NCBI RefSeq assembly: GCF_000716675.1
Contig: NZ_JNXT01000010.1
Coordinates: forward strand, 62,001 to 126,000
Direction of reading: 5' to 3'
DNA: 64,000 bases
Source: Streptomyces alboflavus
Lineage (GTDB): Bacteria > Actinomycetota > Actinomycetes > Streptomycetales > Streptomycetaceae
This document shows, piece after piece, positions 16,692-25,080 of this stretch. The number at the start of each line of letters is the position of its first letter. Position 1 is the stretch's first letter. The notes beneath the pieces are model-generated. The model made no database searches. It had not been told where the DNA came from and saw only the letters and a list, made by a program, of their open reading frames with translations. Made by a program: the position numbers and the translations under genes.

Positions 16692-18086
16692 ATGACAGCG
16701 ATGGCCACGGATTACGGACAGGGGTACGGACACGTCATGGAAGCCGACGTCGAGGACCACCGCGGCCACGGCGGTCAGCGGGGCGGCGGGCGCGACGAGG
16801 GCCGTCTTGGCCGCCTCCCGGTCGCCCTGCGCGCACCGCTGGAGGGGCGCGCGTGGCGTGAAGTCCTGTACGTGCTCCTCTCCTTCCCGATCAGCATCAT
16901 CGGCTTCGTCTTCGCGGTCACGATGCTGTCGACCGGGGTGGCGCTCGCCGTCACGTTCATCGGCATCCCCGTGCTCGCCCTGGGGCTCATGGCCTGCCGC
17001 GGCTTCGGCGCCCTGGAGCGGATCCGGGCCCGGACGCTGCTCGGGGTGGACGTCAAGGACCCGCACCCGCTGAAGCCCCGGGACAAGGGCTTCATGGCGT
17101 GGATGGGGGCCGTCCTCAAGAGCGGGGTCTCCTGGCGGCACGTCCTGTACGCGCTGATCCACATGCCGTGGGCGATCTTCTCGTTCGTCGTGACGGCGGT
17201 CTTCTGGACGTACGGCTGGACGATGCTGACGTACCCGCTGTGGTTCTGGCTGTTCCCGCTCTACGGGGGGCAGGACGGCATCCAGCTCTACGGCGACGAC
17301 GGCCACCGGATATACCTGGACAACCCCTTTGAAATCAGCCTCACCGCTGGTACGGGACTGCTCGTCACGCTGGCCACGCCCTGGATCGTCCGCGCCCTGA
17401 CCACCGTCGACCGGCTGCTCGTCCTCGGCCTCCTCGGCCCCTCGCGTCTGGTGTCACGTGTCGTCGAGCTGGAGTCGGACCGGGGGGTCGTCGTGGACAC
17501 CGCGGCGGCCGACCTGCGGCGCATCGAGCGGGACCTGCACGACGGGGCGCAGGCGCGGCTCGTCGCCCTCGCCATGGACCTCGGCCTCGCCAAGGAGAAG
17601 CTGGCCGAGGACCCGCAGGCGGCGGCGCGGATGGTGGACGAGGCGCACGGCGAGGTGAAGGTCGCGCTGCAGGAGCTGCGGGATCTCGCCCGGGGGATCC
17701 ACCCCGCGGTCCTCACCGACCGGGGGCTCGACGCCGCGCTCTCCGCGCTGGCCGCGCGGTGCACCGTGCCGGTGGAGGTCGAGGTGGATCTGGCCGCGCG
17801 GCCCGCCGCCGCGATCGAGGGGATCGCCTACTTCACGGTGTCCGAGCTGCTGCAGAACATCAGTAAGCACAGTGGGGCGGGGCGGGCCTCTGTGGACGTG
17901 TGGAAGGTCGAGGACCGGTTGATGCTGCAGGTCGGGGATGACGGGCGGGGTGGGGCCGATGTGTCGGCCGGGTCCGGGCTCGCGGGGCTCGCGGAGCGGT
18001 TGGACGCGGTGGACGGGATTCTGGTGGTCGAGTCGCCCGTCGGGGGGCCGACGCTGATCACGGCCGAGCTGCCCTGGCGGGGCTAA
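16692..18086 (+). CDS. NarL-family sensor histidine kinase, paralogue of the preceding gene
   Basis: 464 residues from ATG 16692; ATG 16701 or 16737 could also be used because no strong ribosome site is visible, while a longer frame to 16596 is unlikely. Domain order matches the previous kinase: hydrophobic sensor region (two pairs of helices, about 55-95 and 150-190, plus a third near 235), then RRIERDLHDGAQARLVALAM with the His, then LLQNISKHSGAG and DDGRGGA. A stretch around YGGQDGIQLYGDDGHRIYLD between helices is extra relative to the first kinase and may face outside. Both kinases probably address the single response regulator downstream. Confidence 0.9.
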   Translation: MTAMATDYGQGYGHVMEADVEDHRGHGGQRGGGRDEGRLGRLPVALRAPLEGRAWREVLYVLLSFPISIIGFVFAVTMLSTGVALAVTFIGIPVLALGLMACRGFGALERIRARTLLGVDVKDPHPLKPRDKGFMAWMGAVLKSGVSWRHVLYALIHMPWAIFSFVVTAVFWTYGWTMLTYPLWFWLFPLYGGQDGIQLYGDDGHRIYLDNPFEISLTAGTGLLVTLATPWIVRALTTVDRLLVLGLLGPSRLVSRVVELESDRGVVVDTAAADLRRIERDLHDGAQARLVALAMDLGLAKEKLAEDPQAAARMVDEAHGEVKVALQELRDLARGIHPAVLTDRGLDAALSALAARCTVPVEVEVDLAARPAAAIEGIAYFTVSELLQNISKHSGAGRASVDVWKVEDRLMLQVGDDGRGGADVSAGSGLAGLAERLDAVDGILVVESPVGGPTLITAELPWRG

Positions 18087-18401
18087 GCCTCTCTGGCGGG
18101 GGCGCCTCGGTCCTGCCTCTGCCCTGGGGTCCAGGGGGTGGGTGTTCCCTTCGGGTGGGACAGCCGCCCCCGATCGGCGCTCCACGCCTCGTCCTCAAAC
18201 TCCCCCAAGCTCTTAAGGAGCAGGGGGTACCCCCACGACGGGCTGGAAACTTCGCCGAGGCGGGCTGACATGCGCCGCCGCACGGGCTGAAATCGGAGTC
18301 GTACGACACTCTTCACCTCAGCCCGGCGCGGGCTCGTCCGAATGCTGGGATGCTGGAGCCTGTCAATGGGGCGGGGACAGGCTGTGGGGGTCCAGAACAT
18401 C
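18087..18401. other. Gap between second kinase and response regulator
   Basis: About 315 bases. The right third probably holds the response regulator promoter. The middle carries a dispersed intergenic element described separately. I see no gene here. Confidence 0.5.
18171..18258. repeat. Dispersed intergenic element, interrupted copy
   Basis: The segment atcggcgctccacgcctcg, then tcctcaaac, matches 51751-51779 (one mismatch), and gggctggaaa near 18240 matches the next part of that copy. Between them this copy carries cccccaagctcttaaggagc and a ggggtaccccc block, where the other copy has a clean hairpin. So it looks like the same family of Streptomyces intergenic hairpin repeat with an insertion in the stem. 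Confidence 0.55.
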
Positions 18402-19073
18402 GTGGAGGACAAGGTGCGGGTGGTCATCGCCGAGGATTCAGTGCTGCTCAGGGAGGGCCTGACCCGGTTGCTGACCGACCGCGGGCACGACGTGGTCGCG
18501 GGGGTGGGTGACGCGGAGGCGCTGATCAAGACGATCACCGAGTTCGCGGCACAGGGCACGCTGCCGGACGTCGTGGTCGCGGACGTGCGGATGCCGCCGA
18601 CGCACACCGACGAAGGGGTGCGCGCGGCCGTGCTGCTGCGCCAGCGCCATCCGGGGCTCGGCGTGCTGGTGCTCTCGCAGTACGTGGAGGAGCAGTACGC
18701 GACGGAGCTGCTCGCCGGGTCGAGCCGGGGCGTGGGCTATCTGCTCAAGGACCGGGTCGCCGAGGTCAGGGAGTTCGTGGACGCGGTCGTGCGCGTCGCC
18801 CAGGGCGGCACCGCGCTCGACCCCGAGGTCGTGGCGCAGTTGCTCGGGCGCAGCCGCAAGCAGGACGTCCTCGTGGGTCTCACCCCGCGCGAGCGGGAGG
18901 TCCTCGGCCTGATGGCGGAGGGGCGGACCAACTCTGCCATCGCGCGCCAGCTTGTCGTGAGCGACGGGGCGGTCGAGAAGCACGTGAGCAACATTTTCCT
19001 GAAGCTCGGGCTCTCGCCCAGTGACGGGGACCATCGGCGGGTACTCGCGGTCCTGACCTATCTCAATTCCTGA
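18402..19073 (+). CDS. NarL/LuxR-type response regulator
   Basis: 223 residues. Receiver domain with EDSVLLREG near the N-terminus, phospho-acceptor Asp61 in VVADVRMP, and Lys in LLKDR. The C-terminal LuxR-type helix-turn-helix is complete (LTPREREVLGLMAEG, then VSDGAVEKHVSNIFLKLGL). GTG 18402 puts the conserved KVRVVIAED close to the start; GTG 18384 is an in-frame alternative. It follows two kinases of the matching class and is the probable partner of both. Targets unknown; nuo2 and kor flank the module. Confidence 0.92.
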   Translation: MEDKVRVVIAEDSVLLREGLTRLLTDRGHDVVAGVGDAEALIKTITEFAAQGTLPDVVVADVRMPPTHTDEGVRAAVLLRQRHPGLGVLVLSQYVEEQYATELLAGSSRGVGYLLKDRVAEVREFVDAVVRVAQGGTALDPEVVAQLLGRSRKQDVLVGLTPREREVLGLMAEGRTNSAIARQLVVSDGAVEKHVSNIFLKLGLSPSDGDHRRVLAVLTYLNS

Positions 19074-19399
19074 CCTCGGTTCTTGCCTAACCTGACCTCG
19101 GTTCCGGGCCCCCGCTCCTGGACCGAGGGCCCTTCGTCCCGTCACCGGGACGAGGTCACGCACAGCGACACCGCACCACCGCAACACGGTCCTAGAACCA
19201 AAGGATGAGCGGAGAACGTCTTCATGACAGGCCGGGGGGCGAGTCACAGCATGACAAATCAGGGCATCCAGCCGTCTCAAAGGTGCGTCCACCATGCGAG
19301 CGGCCCTAAGAAGGTGACCCTTACAGACGTAGGGTGGGCGATGGGAGGGCAGGGCGGCCTGCCGCTCCCGCACAGCCGCCTCGAGGGAGGTCCAGTTCA
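19074..19399. promoter_or_regulatory. Gap upstream of korA with direct repeat and hairpin
   Basis: About 326 bases. A direct repeat cctgacctcggttc occurs at about 19069 and 19090, 21 bases apart, the first copy beginning at the end of the response regulator gene. A hairpin CGTCCCG-TCAC-CGGGACG (19135-19152) can end that transcript. The korA promoter must lie to the right; I could not pick -10/-35 boxes with confidence. Confidence 0.45.
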
Positions 19400-21334
19400 G
19401 TGACCAGCCAGGTCAGTAGCCCGGCCGAGCAGGCCGACGAAGCCGTCGTAGGGGAGCAGCGCAAGGCCGCTGCGGGCGAGAAGGACGTGCGTCGTCTCGA
19501 CCGGGTGATCATTCGGTTCGCGGGTGACTCCGGTGACGGCATGCAGCTCACGGGTGACCGGTTCACCTCCGAGACGGCGTCCTTCGGCAACGACCTGTCG
19601 ACGCTGCCGAACTTCCCCGCCGAGATCCGCGCCCCCGCCGGGACGCTGCCCGGTGTGTCGTCGTTCCAGCTGCACTTCGCGGACCACGACATCCTCACCC
19701 CGGGCGACGCGCCGAACGTCCTGGTCGCGATGAACCCGGCGGCGCTGAAGGCGAACATCGGCGACGTGCCGCGCGGCGCCGAGGTGATCGTGAACACGGA
19801 CGAGTTCACCAAGCGGGCCATGCAGAAGGTGGGGTACGAGACCTCGCCGCTTGAGGACGGCTCGCTGGACGGCTTCCAGGTGCACCCGGTGCCGCTGACC
19901 ACGCTGACGGTCGAGGCGCTGAAGGAGTTCGACCTGTCCCGGAAGGACGCCGGGCGCAGCAAGAACATGTTCGCGCTCGGCCTGCTCTCGTGGATGTACC
20001 ACCGGCCGACCGAGGGCACCGAGAAGTTCCTGAAGACCAAGTTCGCCAAGAAGCCGGAGATCGCCGCCGCGAACATCGCCGCGTTCCGCGCGGGCTGGAA
20101 CTTCGGCGAGACGACCGAGGACTTCGCGGTCAGCTACGAGGTGGCGCCCGCGGCGAAGGCGTTCCCCACGGGCACGTACCGCAACATCTCCGGCAACCTC
20201 GCCCTGTCGTACGGCCTGATCGCGGCCGCGCGCCAGGCGGACCTGCCGCTGTACCTGGGCTCGTACCCGATCACGCCGGCCTCGGACATCCTGCACGAGC
20301 TGAGCAAGCACAAGAACTTCGGCGTGCGGACCTTCCAGGCCGAGGACGAGATCGCGGGCATCGGCGCGGCTCTCGGCGCGGCCTTCGGCGGCTCGCTCGC
20401 CGTGACCACGACGTCCGGCCCCGGTGTGGCGCTGAAGTCGGAGACCATCGGCCTCGCGGTGTCCCTGGAGCTGCCGCTCCTGATCGTCGACATCCAGCGC
20501 GGCGGCCCCTCCACGGGCCTGCCGACCAAGACCGAGCAGGCGGACCTCCTCCAGGCGATGTACGGCCGCAACGGCGAGGCCCCGGTGCCCGTCGTCGCCC
20601 CGCGCACGCCCGCTGACTGCTTCGACGCGACCATCGAGGCGGCCCGGATCGCCGTCACGTACCGCACCCCGGTCTTCCTGCTGTCCGACGGCTATCTGGC
20701 CAACGGCTCCGAGCCGTGGCGCGTACCGGACACCGACGAACTGCCGGACCTGCGCACCCAGTTCGCCACCGGGCCGAACCACACCCTGGAGGACGGCACC
20801 GACGTCTTCTGGCCGTATCTGCGCGACCCGCAGACCCTCGCCCGGCCGTGGGCGATCCCTGGCACGCCGGGCCTGGAGCACCGCATCGGCGGCATCGAGA
20901 AGCAGGACGGCACCGGCAACATCTCCTACGACCCGGCCAACCACGACTTCATGGTCCGCACCAGGCAGGCCAAGGTCGACGGCATCGAGGTGCCCGACCT
21001 GGAGGTCGACGACGCGAGCGGCGACGCCCGGCTGCTCGTCCTCGGCTGGGGCTCGACGTACGGCCCGATCACGGCGGCGGTGCGCCGGCTGCGCGCCGCC
21101 GGGCAGAGCGTCGCGCAGGCGCATCTGCGCCACCTCAACCCGTTCCCGAGGAACCTGGGCGAGGTCCTGAAGCGTTACGACAAGGTGGTGATCCCCGAGA
21201 TGAACCTCGGTCAGCTCGCCACCCTGATCCGCGCCCGTTACCTCGTGGACGCGGTCTCGTACAACCAGGTCAACGGCATGCCGTTCAAGGCCGAGCAGCT
21301 CGCCACGGCTCTCAAGGAGGCCATCGATGGCTGA
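19400..21334 (+). CDS. korA: 2-oxoacid:ferredoxin oxidoreductase, subunit alpha (fused gamma-alpha)
   Basis: 644 residues. With KorB it converts 2-oxoglutarate (or a related 2-oxoacid) and CoA to the acyl-CoA, reducing ferredoxin. The N-terminal gamma domain begins near residue 35 (VIIRFAGDSGDGMQLTGDRF); the alpha domain follows with GSYPITPASDILHELSK, FQAEDEIAGIGAALGA and VDIQRGGPSTGLPTKTEQAD. GTG 19400 has GGGAGG nine bases upstream; the longer frame from 19334 lacks a better site. The stop overlaps korB by eight bases. In many actinobacteria this enzyme supports the TCA cycle. Its location next to a complex I lacking the NADH module is notable. Confidence 0.93.
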   Translation: MTSQVSSPAEQADEAVVGEQRKAAAGEKDVRRLDRVIIRFAGDSGDGMQLTGDRFTSETASFGNDLSTLPNFPAEIRAPAGTLPGVSSFQLHFADHDILTPGDAPNVLVAMNPAALKANIGDVPRGAEVIVNTDEFTKRAMQKVGYETSPLEDGSLDGFQVHPVPLTTLTVEALKEFDLSRKDAGRSKNMFALGLLSWMYHRPTEGTEKFLKTKFAKKPEIAAANIAAFRAGWNFGETTEDFAVSYEVAPAAKAFPTGTYRNISGNLALSYGLIAAARQADLPLYLGSYPITPASDILHELSKHKNFGVRTFQAEDEIAGIGAALGAAFGGSLAVTTTSGPGVALKSETIGLAVSLELPLLIVDIQRGGPSTGLPTKTEQADLLQAMYGRNGEAPVPVVAPRTPADCFDATIEAARIAVTYRTPVFLLSDGYLANGSEPWRVPDTDELPDLRTQFATGPNHTLEDGTDVFWPYLRDPQTLARPWAIPGTPGLEHRIGGIEKQDGTGNISYDPANHDFMVRTRQAKVDGIEVPDLEVDDASGDARLLVLGWGSTYGPITAAVRRLRAAGQSVAQAHLRHLNPFPRNLGEVLKRYDKVVIPEMNLGQLATLIRARYLVDAVSYNQVNGMPFKAEQLATALKEAIDG

Positions 21335-22409
21335 CACCACGCTCGAGGGGCCCACAGGTTCCCAGACGCTTCTGAAGCTCGTGCCCAAGGCCGAGGGCAA
21401 GCAGTCCATGAAGGACTTCAAGTCCGACCAGGAAGTGCGCTGGTGCCCCGGCTGCGGTGACTACGCGGTCCTGGCCGCCGTGCAGGGCTTCATGCCCGAG
21501 CTCGGGCTCGCCAAGGAGAACATCGTCTTCGTCTCCGGCATCGGCTGCTCGTCCCGCTTCCCGTACTACATGAACACGTACGGGATGCACTCCATCCACG
21601 GCCGCGCCCCGGCCATCGCGACGGGCCTCGCCTCCAGCAGGCGCGACCTGTCGGTCTGGGTCGTCACGGGTGACGGCGACGCGCTGTCCATCGGCGGCAA
21701 CCACCTCATCCACGCGCTGCGCCGCAACGTGAACCTGAAGATCCTGCTGTTCAACAACCGGATCTACGGCCTCACCAAGGGGCAGTACTCCCCGACCTCC
21801 GAGGTCGGCAAGATCACCAAGTCGACGCCGATGGGCTCGCTCGACGCGCCCTTCAACCCGGTGTCCCTGGCGATCGGCGCGGAGGCGTCCTTCGTGGCGC
21901 GCACGGTGGACTCCGACCGCAAGCACCTCACCGAGGTCCTGCGCCAGGCCGCCGACCACCCGGGCACGGCCCTTGTGGAGATCTACCAGAACTGCAACAT
22001 CTTCAACGACGGCGCCTTCGAGGTCCTGAAGGACAAGCAGCAGGCCGAGGAGGCCGTGATCCGCCTGGAGCACGGCGCGCCGATCCGTTTCGGGGCCGAC
22101 AACTCCAAGGGCGTCGTCCGCGACCCGGCCACCGGTGACCTGAAGGTCGTCGCGGTGACGGAGGAGAACCAGTCGCAGATCCTGGTCCACGACGCCCACG
22201 CCGCGTCCCCGACCACGGCCTTCGCGCTGTCCCGCCTCGCCGACCCCGACACGCTGCACCACACGCCCATCGGCGTCTTCCGCAGCGTGGACCGGCCGGT
22301 GTACGACACGCTGATGGCCGACCAGCTCGACGCGGCCATCGAGCAGCGCGGCAAGGGTGATCTCGCTGCGCTGCTGGCCGGCGGGGATACCTGGACTGTG
22401 GTCGGGTAA
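21327..22409 (+). CDS. korB: 2-oxoacid:ferredoxin oxidoreductase, subunit beta
   Basis: 360 residues. The thiamine diphosphate and [4Fe-4S] subunit. Cluster cysteines are visible in WCPGCGDYAVL and GIGCSSRFPYY, with a further Cys later (NCNIF). The thiamine diphosphate/Mg motif is GDGDALSIGGNHLIHALRRN, followed by NNRIYGLTKGQYSPTS. Start ATG 21327 overlaps korA by eight bases, so translation is coupled. The transcript ends at the strong hairpin at 22483-22511. Confidence 0.94.
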   Translation: MADTTLEGPTGSQTLLKLVPKAEGKQSMKDFKSDQEVRWCPGCGDYAVLAAVQGFMPELGLAKENIVFVSGIGCSSRFPYYMNTYGMHSIHGRAPAIATGLASSRRDLSVWVVTGDGDALSIGGNHLIHALRRNVNLKILLFNNRIYGLTKGQYSPTSEVGKITKSTPMGSLDAPFNPVSLAIGAEASFVARTVDSDRKHLTEVLRQAADHPGTALVEIYQNCNIFNDGAFEVLKDKQQAEEAVIRLEHGAPIRFGADNSKGVVRDPATGDLKVVAVTEENQSQILVHDAHAASPTTAFALSRLADPDTLHHTPIGVFRSVDRPVYDTLMADQLDAAIEQRGKGDLAALLAGGDTWTVVG

Positions 22410-22429
22410 GCGCTTCGACTGCGGGCCGT

Positions 22430-22462
22430 TCGTGGCTGGTCGCGCAGTTCCCCGCGCCCCTT
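22430..22462. repeat. Common Streptomyces intergenic repeat
   Basis: The run cgtggctggtcgcgcag followed by ttccccgcgcccctta is a sequence I recall seeing after many Streptomyces genes. It sits between the korB stop and the terminator hairpin. I see only this copy in the window. Confidence 0.45.
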
Positions 22463-22482
22463 AGGGGCGCCTCCGGCACCGG

Positions 22483-22511
22483 AGCCCGGTCCTGACCGTC
22501 AGGACCGGGCT
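22483..22511. terminator. Hairpin between korB and convergent HxlR gene
   Basis: A perfect inverted repeat: AGCCCGGTCCTGAC (22483-22496) and its complement (22498-22511) with one base between. It can fold into an 11-12 bp G+C-rich stem. It lies between convergent genes and overlaps the HxlR gene's stop codon, so it can serve both strands. No U-tract, as is usual in Streptomyces. Confidence 0.75.
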
Positions 22512-22888
22512 TCGTCGTACTTCGCGCGTGCCTCCAGCACGTCGTCCATCCGTCGGTCCGTCCACGCCGCGAGGGTGTGGACCAGCTCGGCGGCTTCGCG
22601 GCCCAGGCCGGTGAGGGAGTAGTCGACGCGGGGCGGGATGACCGGCTTGGCGTCGCGGTGCACCATGCCGTCGCGCTCCAGGGTCTGGAGGGTCTGGGTC
22701 AGCATCTTCTCGCTGACGGGCCGGCTGCCCAGGGCGTCGATCGCGCGGCGCAGCTCACTGAAGCGGTACGAGCGCTCGGCGAGGGTGATCAGGACGAGGA
22801 CGCCCCAGCGGCTGGTGACGTGCTCGAGCACGAGGCGGTGGGGGCACATCTGCTCGGTGTCCAAGGTCCACTTGGTACTTACGGCCAT
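22499..22888 (-). CDS. HxlR family redox/electrophile-responsive regulator
   Basis: 129 residues; a complete single-domain HxlR (MarR-like winged helix) protein. The family Cys is present at MCPHRLVLEHVTSRWGVLVL, where HxlR/YodB-type sensors react with quinones or aldehydes. FSELRRAIDAL, SEKMLTQTLQTLERDGMV and VPPRVDYSLT-like IPPRVDYSLTGLG follow the family pattern. Divergent from a QorB-like quinone reductase, the same pairing as ytfH/ytfG (qorB) in E. coli. It probably represses that gene and itself through the repeats at 22874-22921. Confidence 0.92.
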   Translation of the reverse strand: MAVSTKWTLDTEQMCPHRLVLEHVTSRWGVLVLITLAERSYRFSELRRAIDALGSRPVSEKMLTQTLQTLERDGMVHRDAKPVIPPRVDYSLTGLGREAAELVHTLAAWTDRRMDDVLEARAKYDEARS

Positions 22889-22921
22889 ACCAGTACCTTA
22901 CTTCAAAGTGGGTACTTACGG
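22874..22921. promoter_or_regulatory. Direct-repeat operator candidate for the HxlR regulator
   Basis: GGTACTTACGG occurs twice exactly (22874-22884 and 22911-22921), 37 bases apart. A related sequence in the opposite sense (GTACCTTAC) lies between them at about 22893. The left copy covers the HxlR start codon region and the right copy lies in the divergent promoter, a layout that fits autorepression plus control of the reductase. Confidence 0.5.
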
Positions 22922-22998
22922 ATAGTTAGTGCCGGAGCTAGGGTGAGTGGCATACCCCGTCACAACAGCCCTGACCAGGCCATACAGGAGATTTCGCC

Positions 22999-23859
22999 AT
23001 GAGCATCGTCGTCACCGGAGCCACCGGCCACCTCGGCCGCCTCGTCGTCACGGGCCTGCTGGACGCGGGCGTGCCCGCCGACCAGGTCGTGGCCGTCGTA
23101 CGGAACAAGGAGAAGGCCGCGGACCTGGCCGCGCGCGGCGTGGAGCTGCGCGTCGCCGACTACAGCGCGCCCGAGACGCTCGCCGGGGCCTTCGCCGCGG
23201 GCGACAAGGTGCTCCTGATCTCCGGCAGCGAGGTCGGGCAGCGGGTGCCGCAGCACCGGGCCGTGATCGACGCGGCGCGGGCCGCGGGCGTCGCGCACCT
23301 CGTCTACACGGGCGTGCTCGGCGGGCCCGCCGCCGACTTCGACCTGGCCGCCGAGCACAAGGTCACCGAGCAGGCGATCCTCGACTCGGGCCTGCCGTAC
23401 ACGTTCCTGCGCAACGGCTGGTACCACGAGAACTACACGGAGCACCTGGCCCCGGTCCTCGCCCACGACGCCGTCGTCGGCAGCGCGGGCACGGGCCGGG
23501 TGGCCTCGGCCGCCCGCGCCGACTACGCCGCCGCGGCCGTCGCGGTCCTGACCGGCGAGGGCCACGAGGGCGTCGCGTACGAGCTGAGCGGGGACACGGC
23601 GTGGAGCTTCCCCGAGTACGCCGCCGAGGTCGCCGCGCACTCCGGCAGGCCCGTCACGTACCAGGAGGTCTCCCCCGCCGAGCACCGCGCCGTGCTGACC
23701 GGCGCCGGGATGCCGGAGCCGATCGCCGCGATCCTCGTGGACGTGGACGCGGCGATCGGGCGCGGACTGCTCGCCGGGGGCAGCGGCGATCTGGCCCGCC
23801 TCATCGGGCGGCCGACGACGCCGATGGGCGAGGCGATCGTGGCGGCGCTCAAGGGCTGA
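22999..23859 (+). CDS. NmrA/QorB-like NAD(P)H-dependent quinone reductase
   Basis: 286 residues; an atypical short-chain reductase with a Rossmann fold. The dinucleotide motif is VVTGATGHLGR at the N-terminus; NWYHENY-like NGWYHENYTEHL and SRADYA-like ARADYAAAAVAVL are typical of QorB proteins, which reduce quinones with NADPH. The start ATG has AGGAG upstream (cataCAGGAGATTTCGCC). The divergent HxlR regulator supports a quinone or electrophile detoxification role. Confidence 0.88.
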   Translation: MSIVVTGATGHLGRLVVTGLLDAGVPADQVVAVVRNKEKAADLAARGVELRVADYSAPETLAGAFAAGDKVLLISGSEVGQRVPQHRAVIDAARAAGVAHLVYTGVLGGPAADFDLAAEHKVTEQAILDSGLPYTFLRNGWYHENYTEHLAPVLAHDAVVGSAGTGRVASAARADYAAAAVAVLTGEGHEGVAYELSGDTAWSFPEYAAEVAAHSGRPVTYQEVSPAEHRAVLTGAGMPEPIAAILVDVDAAIGRGLLAGGSGDLARLIGRPTTPMGEAIVAALKG

Positions 23860-23941
23860 ACCCCACGGGGATCGCACCGGGATCAGGCCGCGATCAGGCC
23901 GCGATCAAGCCTGGATCGCACCGGGTTCGCCTCCGGAGACG

Positions 23942-23979
23942 GGCTGTCATGACCGTATTGCGATACGGACATGACAGCC
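23942..23979. promoter_or_regulatory. Long palindrome upstream of rarD
   Basis: Arms GGCTGTCATGACCGTAT (23942-23958) and ATACGGACATGACAGCC (23963-23979) pair at 16 of 17 positions around TGCG. It lies 63 bases before the rarD start, in a 183-base gap whose left part also has a thrice-repeated gatcaggccgc-like run. No U-tract follows. An operator is more likely than a terminator, though it could also end the reductase transcript. Confidence 0.6.
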
Positions 23980-24042
23980 GTGCCCCGGGGGCGCTACCTT
24001 CGTGCTCGGCAGCGAGCGGCTGCCCCGCACGAAGGAGGAGCC

Positions 24043-25080
24043 GTGACCCCAGCGCAGGCGAAGGCCGAGGCACGGATAGGTCTGCTCAACGGCTTCGCCG
24101 CGTACGGCATGTGGGGCCTCGTGCCCCTCTTCTGGCCGCTGCTCAAGCCCGCGGGCGCGGGCGAGATCCTGGCCCACCGCATGGCGTGGTCCCTGATCGT
24201 CGTCGGCGTCGCGCTGCTCGTCGTGCGCCGCTGGGCCTGGGCCGGTGAGCTGCTGCGCCAGCCGCGCAAGCTGGGCCTGGTGACGGTGGCCGCGGCCGTG
24301 ATCACCCTCAACTGGGGCGTCTACATCTGGGCCGTGAACTCCGGCCACGTCGTCGAGGCCTCCCTCGGCTACTTCATCAACCCCCTGGTCACCATCGCCA
24401 TCGGCGTCCTGCTGCTCGGCGAGCGGCTGCGCCCCGTGCAGTGGACGGCCGTCGGCGTCGGCCTCGCCGCCGTCCTCGTCCTCGGCTTCGGCTACGGCCG
24501 CCCGCCGTGGATCTCCCTCGTGCTCGCCTTCTCCTTCGCCACGTACGGCCTGGTCAAGAAGAAGGTCAACCTCGGCGGCCTGGAGTCGCTCGCCGCCGAG
24601 ACCGCCGTGCAGTTCCTGCCCGCGCTCGCCTTCGTGGTGTGGCTCGGCACGCAGGGCGATGCCACCTTCGCCACCGAGGGCTTCGGGCACGCCGCGCTGC
24701 TCGCCGCCACGGGCGTGGTGACGGCCGCGCCGCTGGTCTGCTTCGGCGCCGCCGCGATCCGGGTGCCGCTGTCCACGCTCGGGCTGCTCCAGTACCTGGC
24801 GCCCGTCTTCCAGTTCCTGCTCGGCATCCTGTACTTCCACGAGGCGATGCCGCCCGAGCGGTGGGCCGGGTTCGCGCTGGTGTGGCTGGCGCTCGTGCTG
24901 CTGACCTTCGACGGTCTGCGCACCGCGCGGCGCAACGCGGTGCGGGCGGCCGCGCTCGCCGCCCAGGCCCGCTCGACCACCACGACCGACCCGGCCGACC
25001 CGGCCGTCACGACCGCCCCGGCCGTCGAGGCGGACAAGACCGACGACGCCGCCCCGGCCACCCCCGCCGCCTCCCGCTAG
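24043..25080 (+). CDS. rarD: RarD-type EamA/DMT transporter
   Basis: 345 residues with about ten helices. RarD features include GLLNGFAAYGMWGLVPLFWP, AHRMAWSL, LNWGVYIWAVNSGHVVEASL and GYFINPLVTIAIGVLLLGERL. GTG 24043 has AAGGAGGAG close upstream. Substrate is unknown for most RarD proteins. The C-terminal 45 residues are a hydrophilic Ala/Thr/Asp/Pro tail. The stop TAG overlaps the TAG of the convergent NmrA gene within one CTAG. Confidence 0.9.
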   Translation: MTPAQAKAEARIGLLNGFAAYGMWGLVPLFWPLLKPAGAGEILAHRMAWSLIVVGVALLVVRRWAWAGELLRQPRKLGLVTVAAAVITLNWGVYIWAVNSGHVVEASLGYFINPLVTIAIGVLLLGERLRPVQWTAVGVGLAAVLVLGFGYGRPPWISLVLAFSFATYGLVKKKVNLGGLESLAAETAVQFLPALAFVVWLGTQGDATFATEGFGHAALLAATGVVTAAPLVCFGAAAIRVPLSTLGLLQYLAPVFQFLLGILYFHEAMPPERWAGFALVWLALVLLTFDGLRTARRNAVRAAALAAQARSTTTTDPADPAVTTAPAVEADKTDDAAPATPAASR

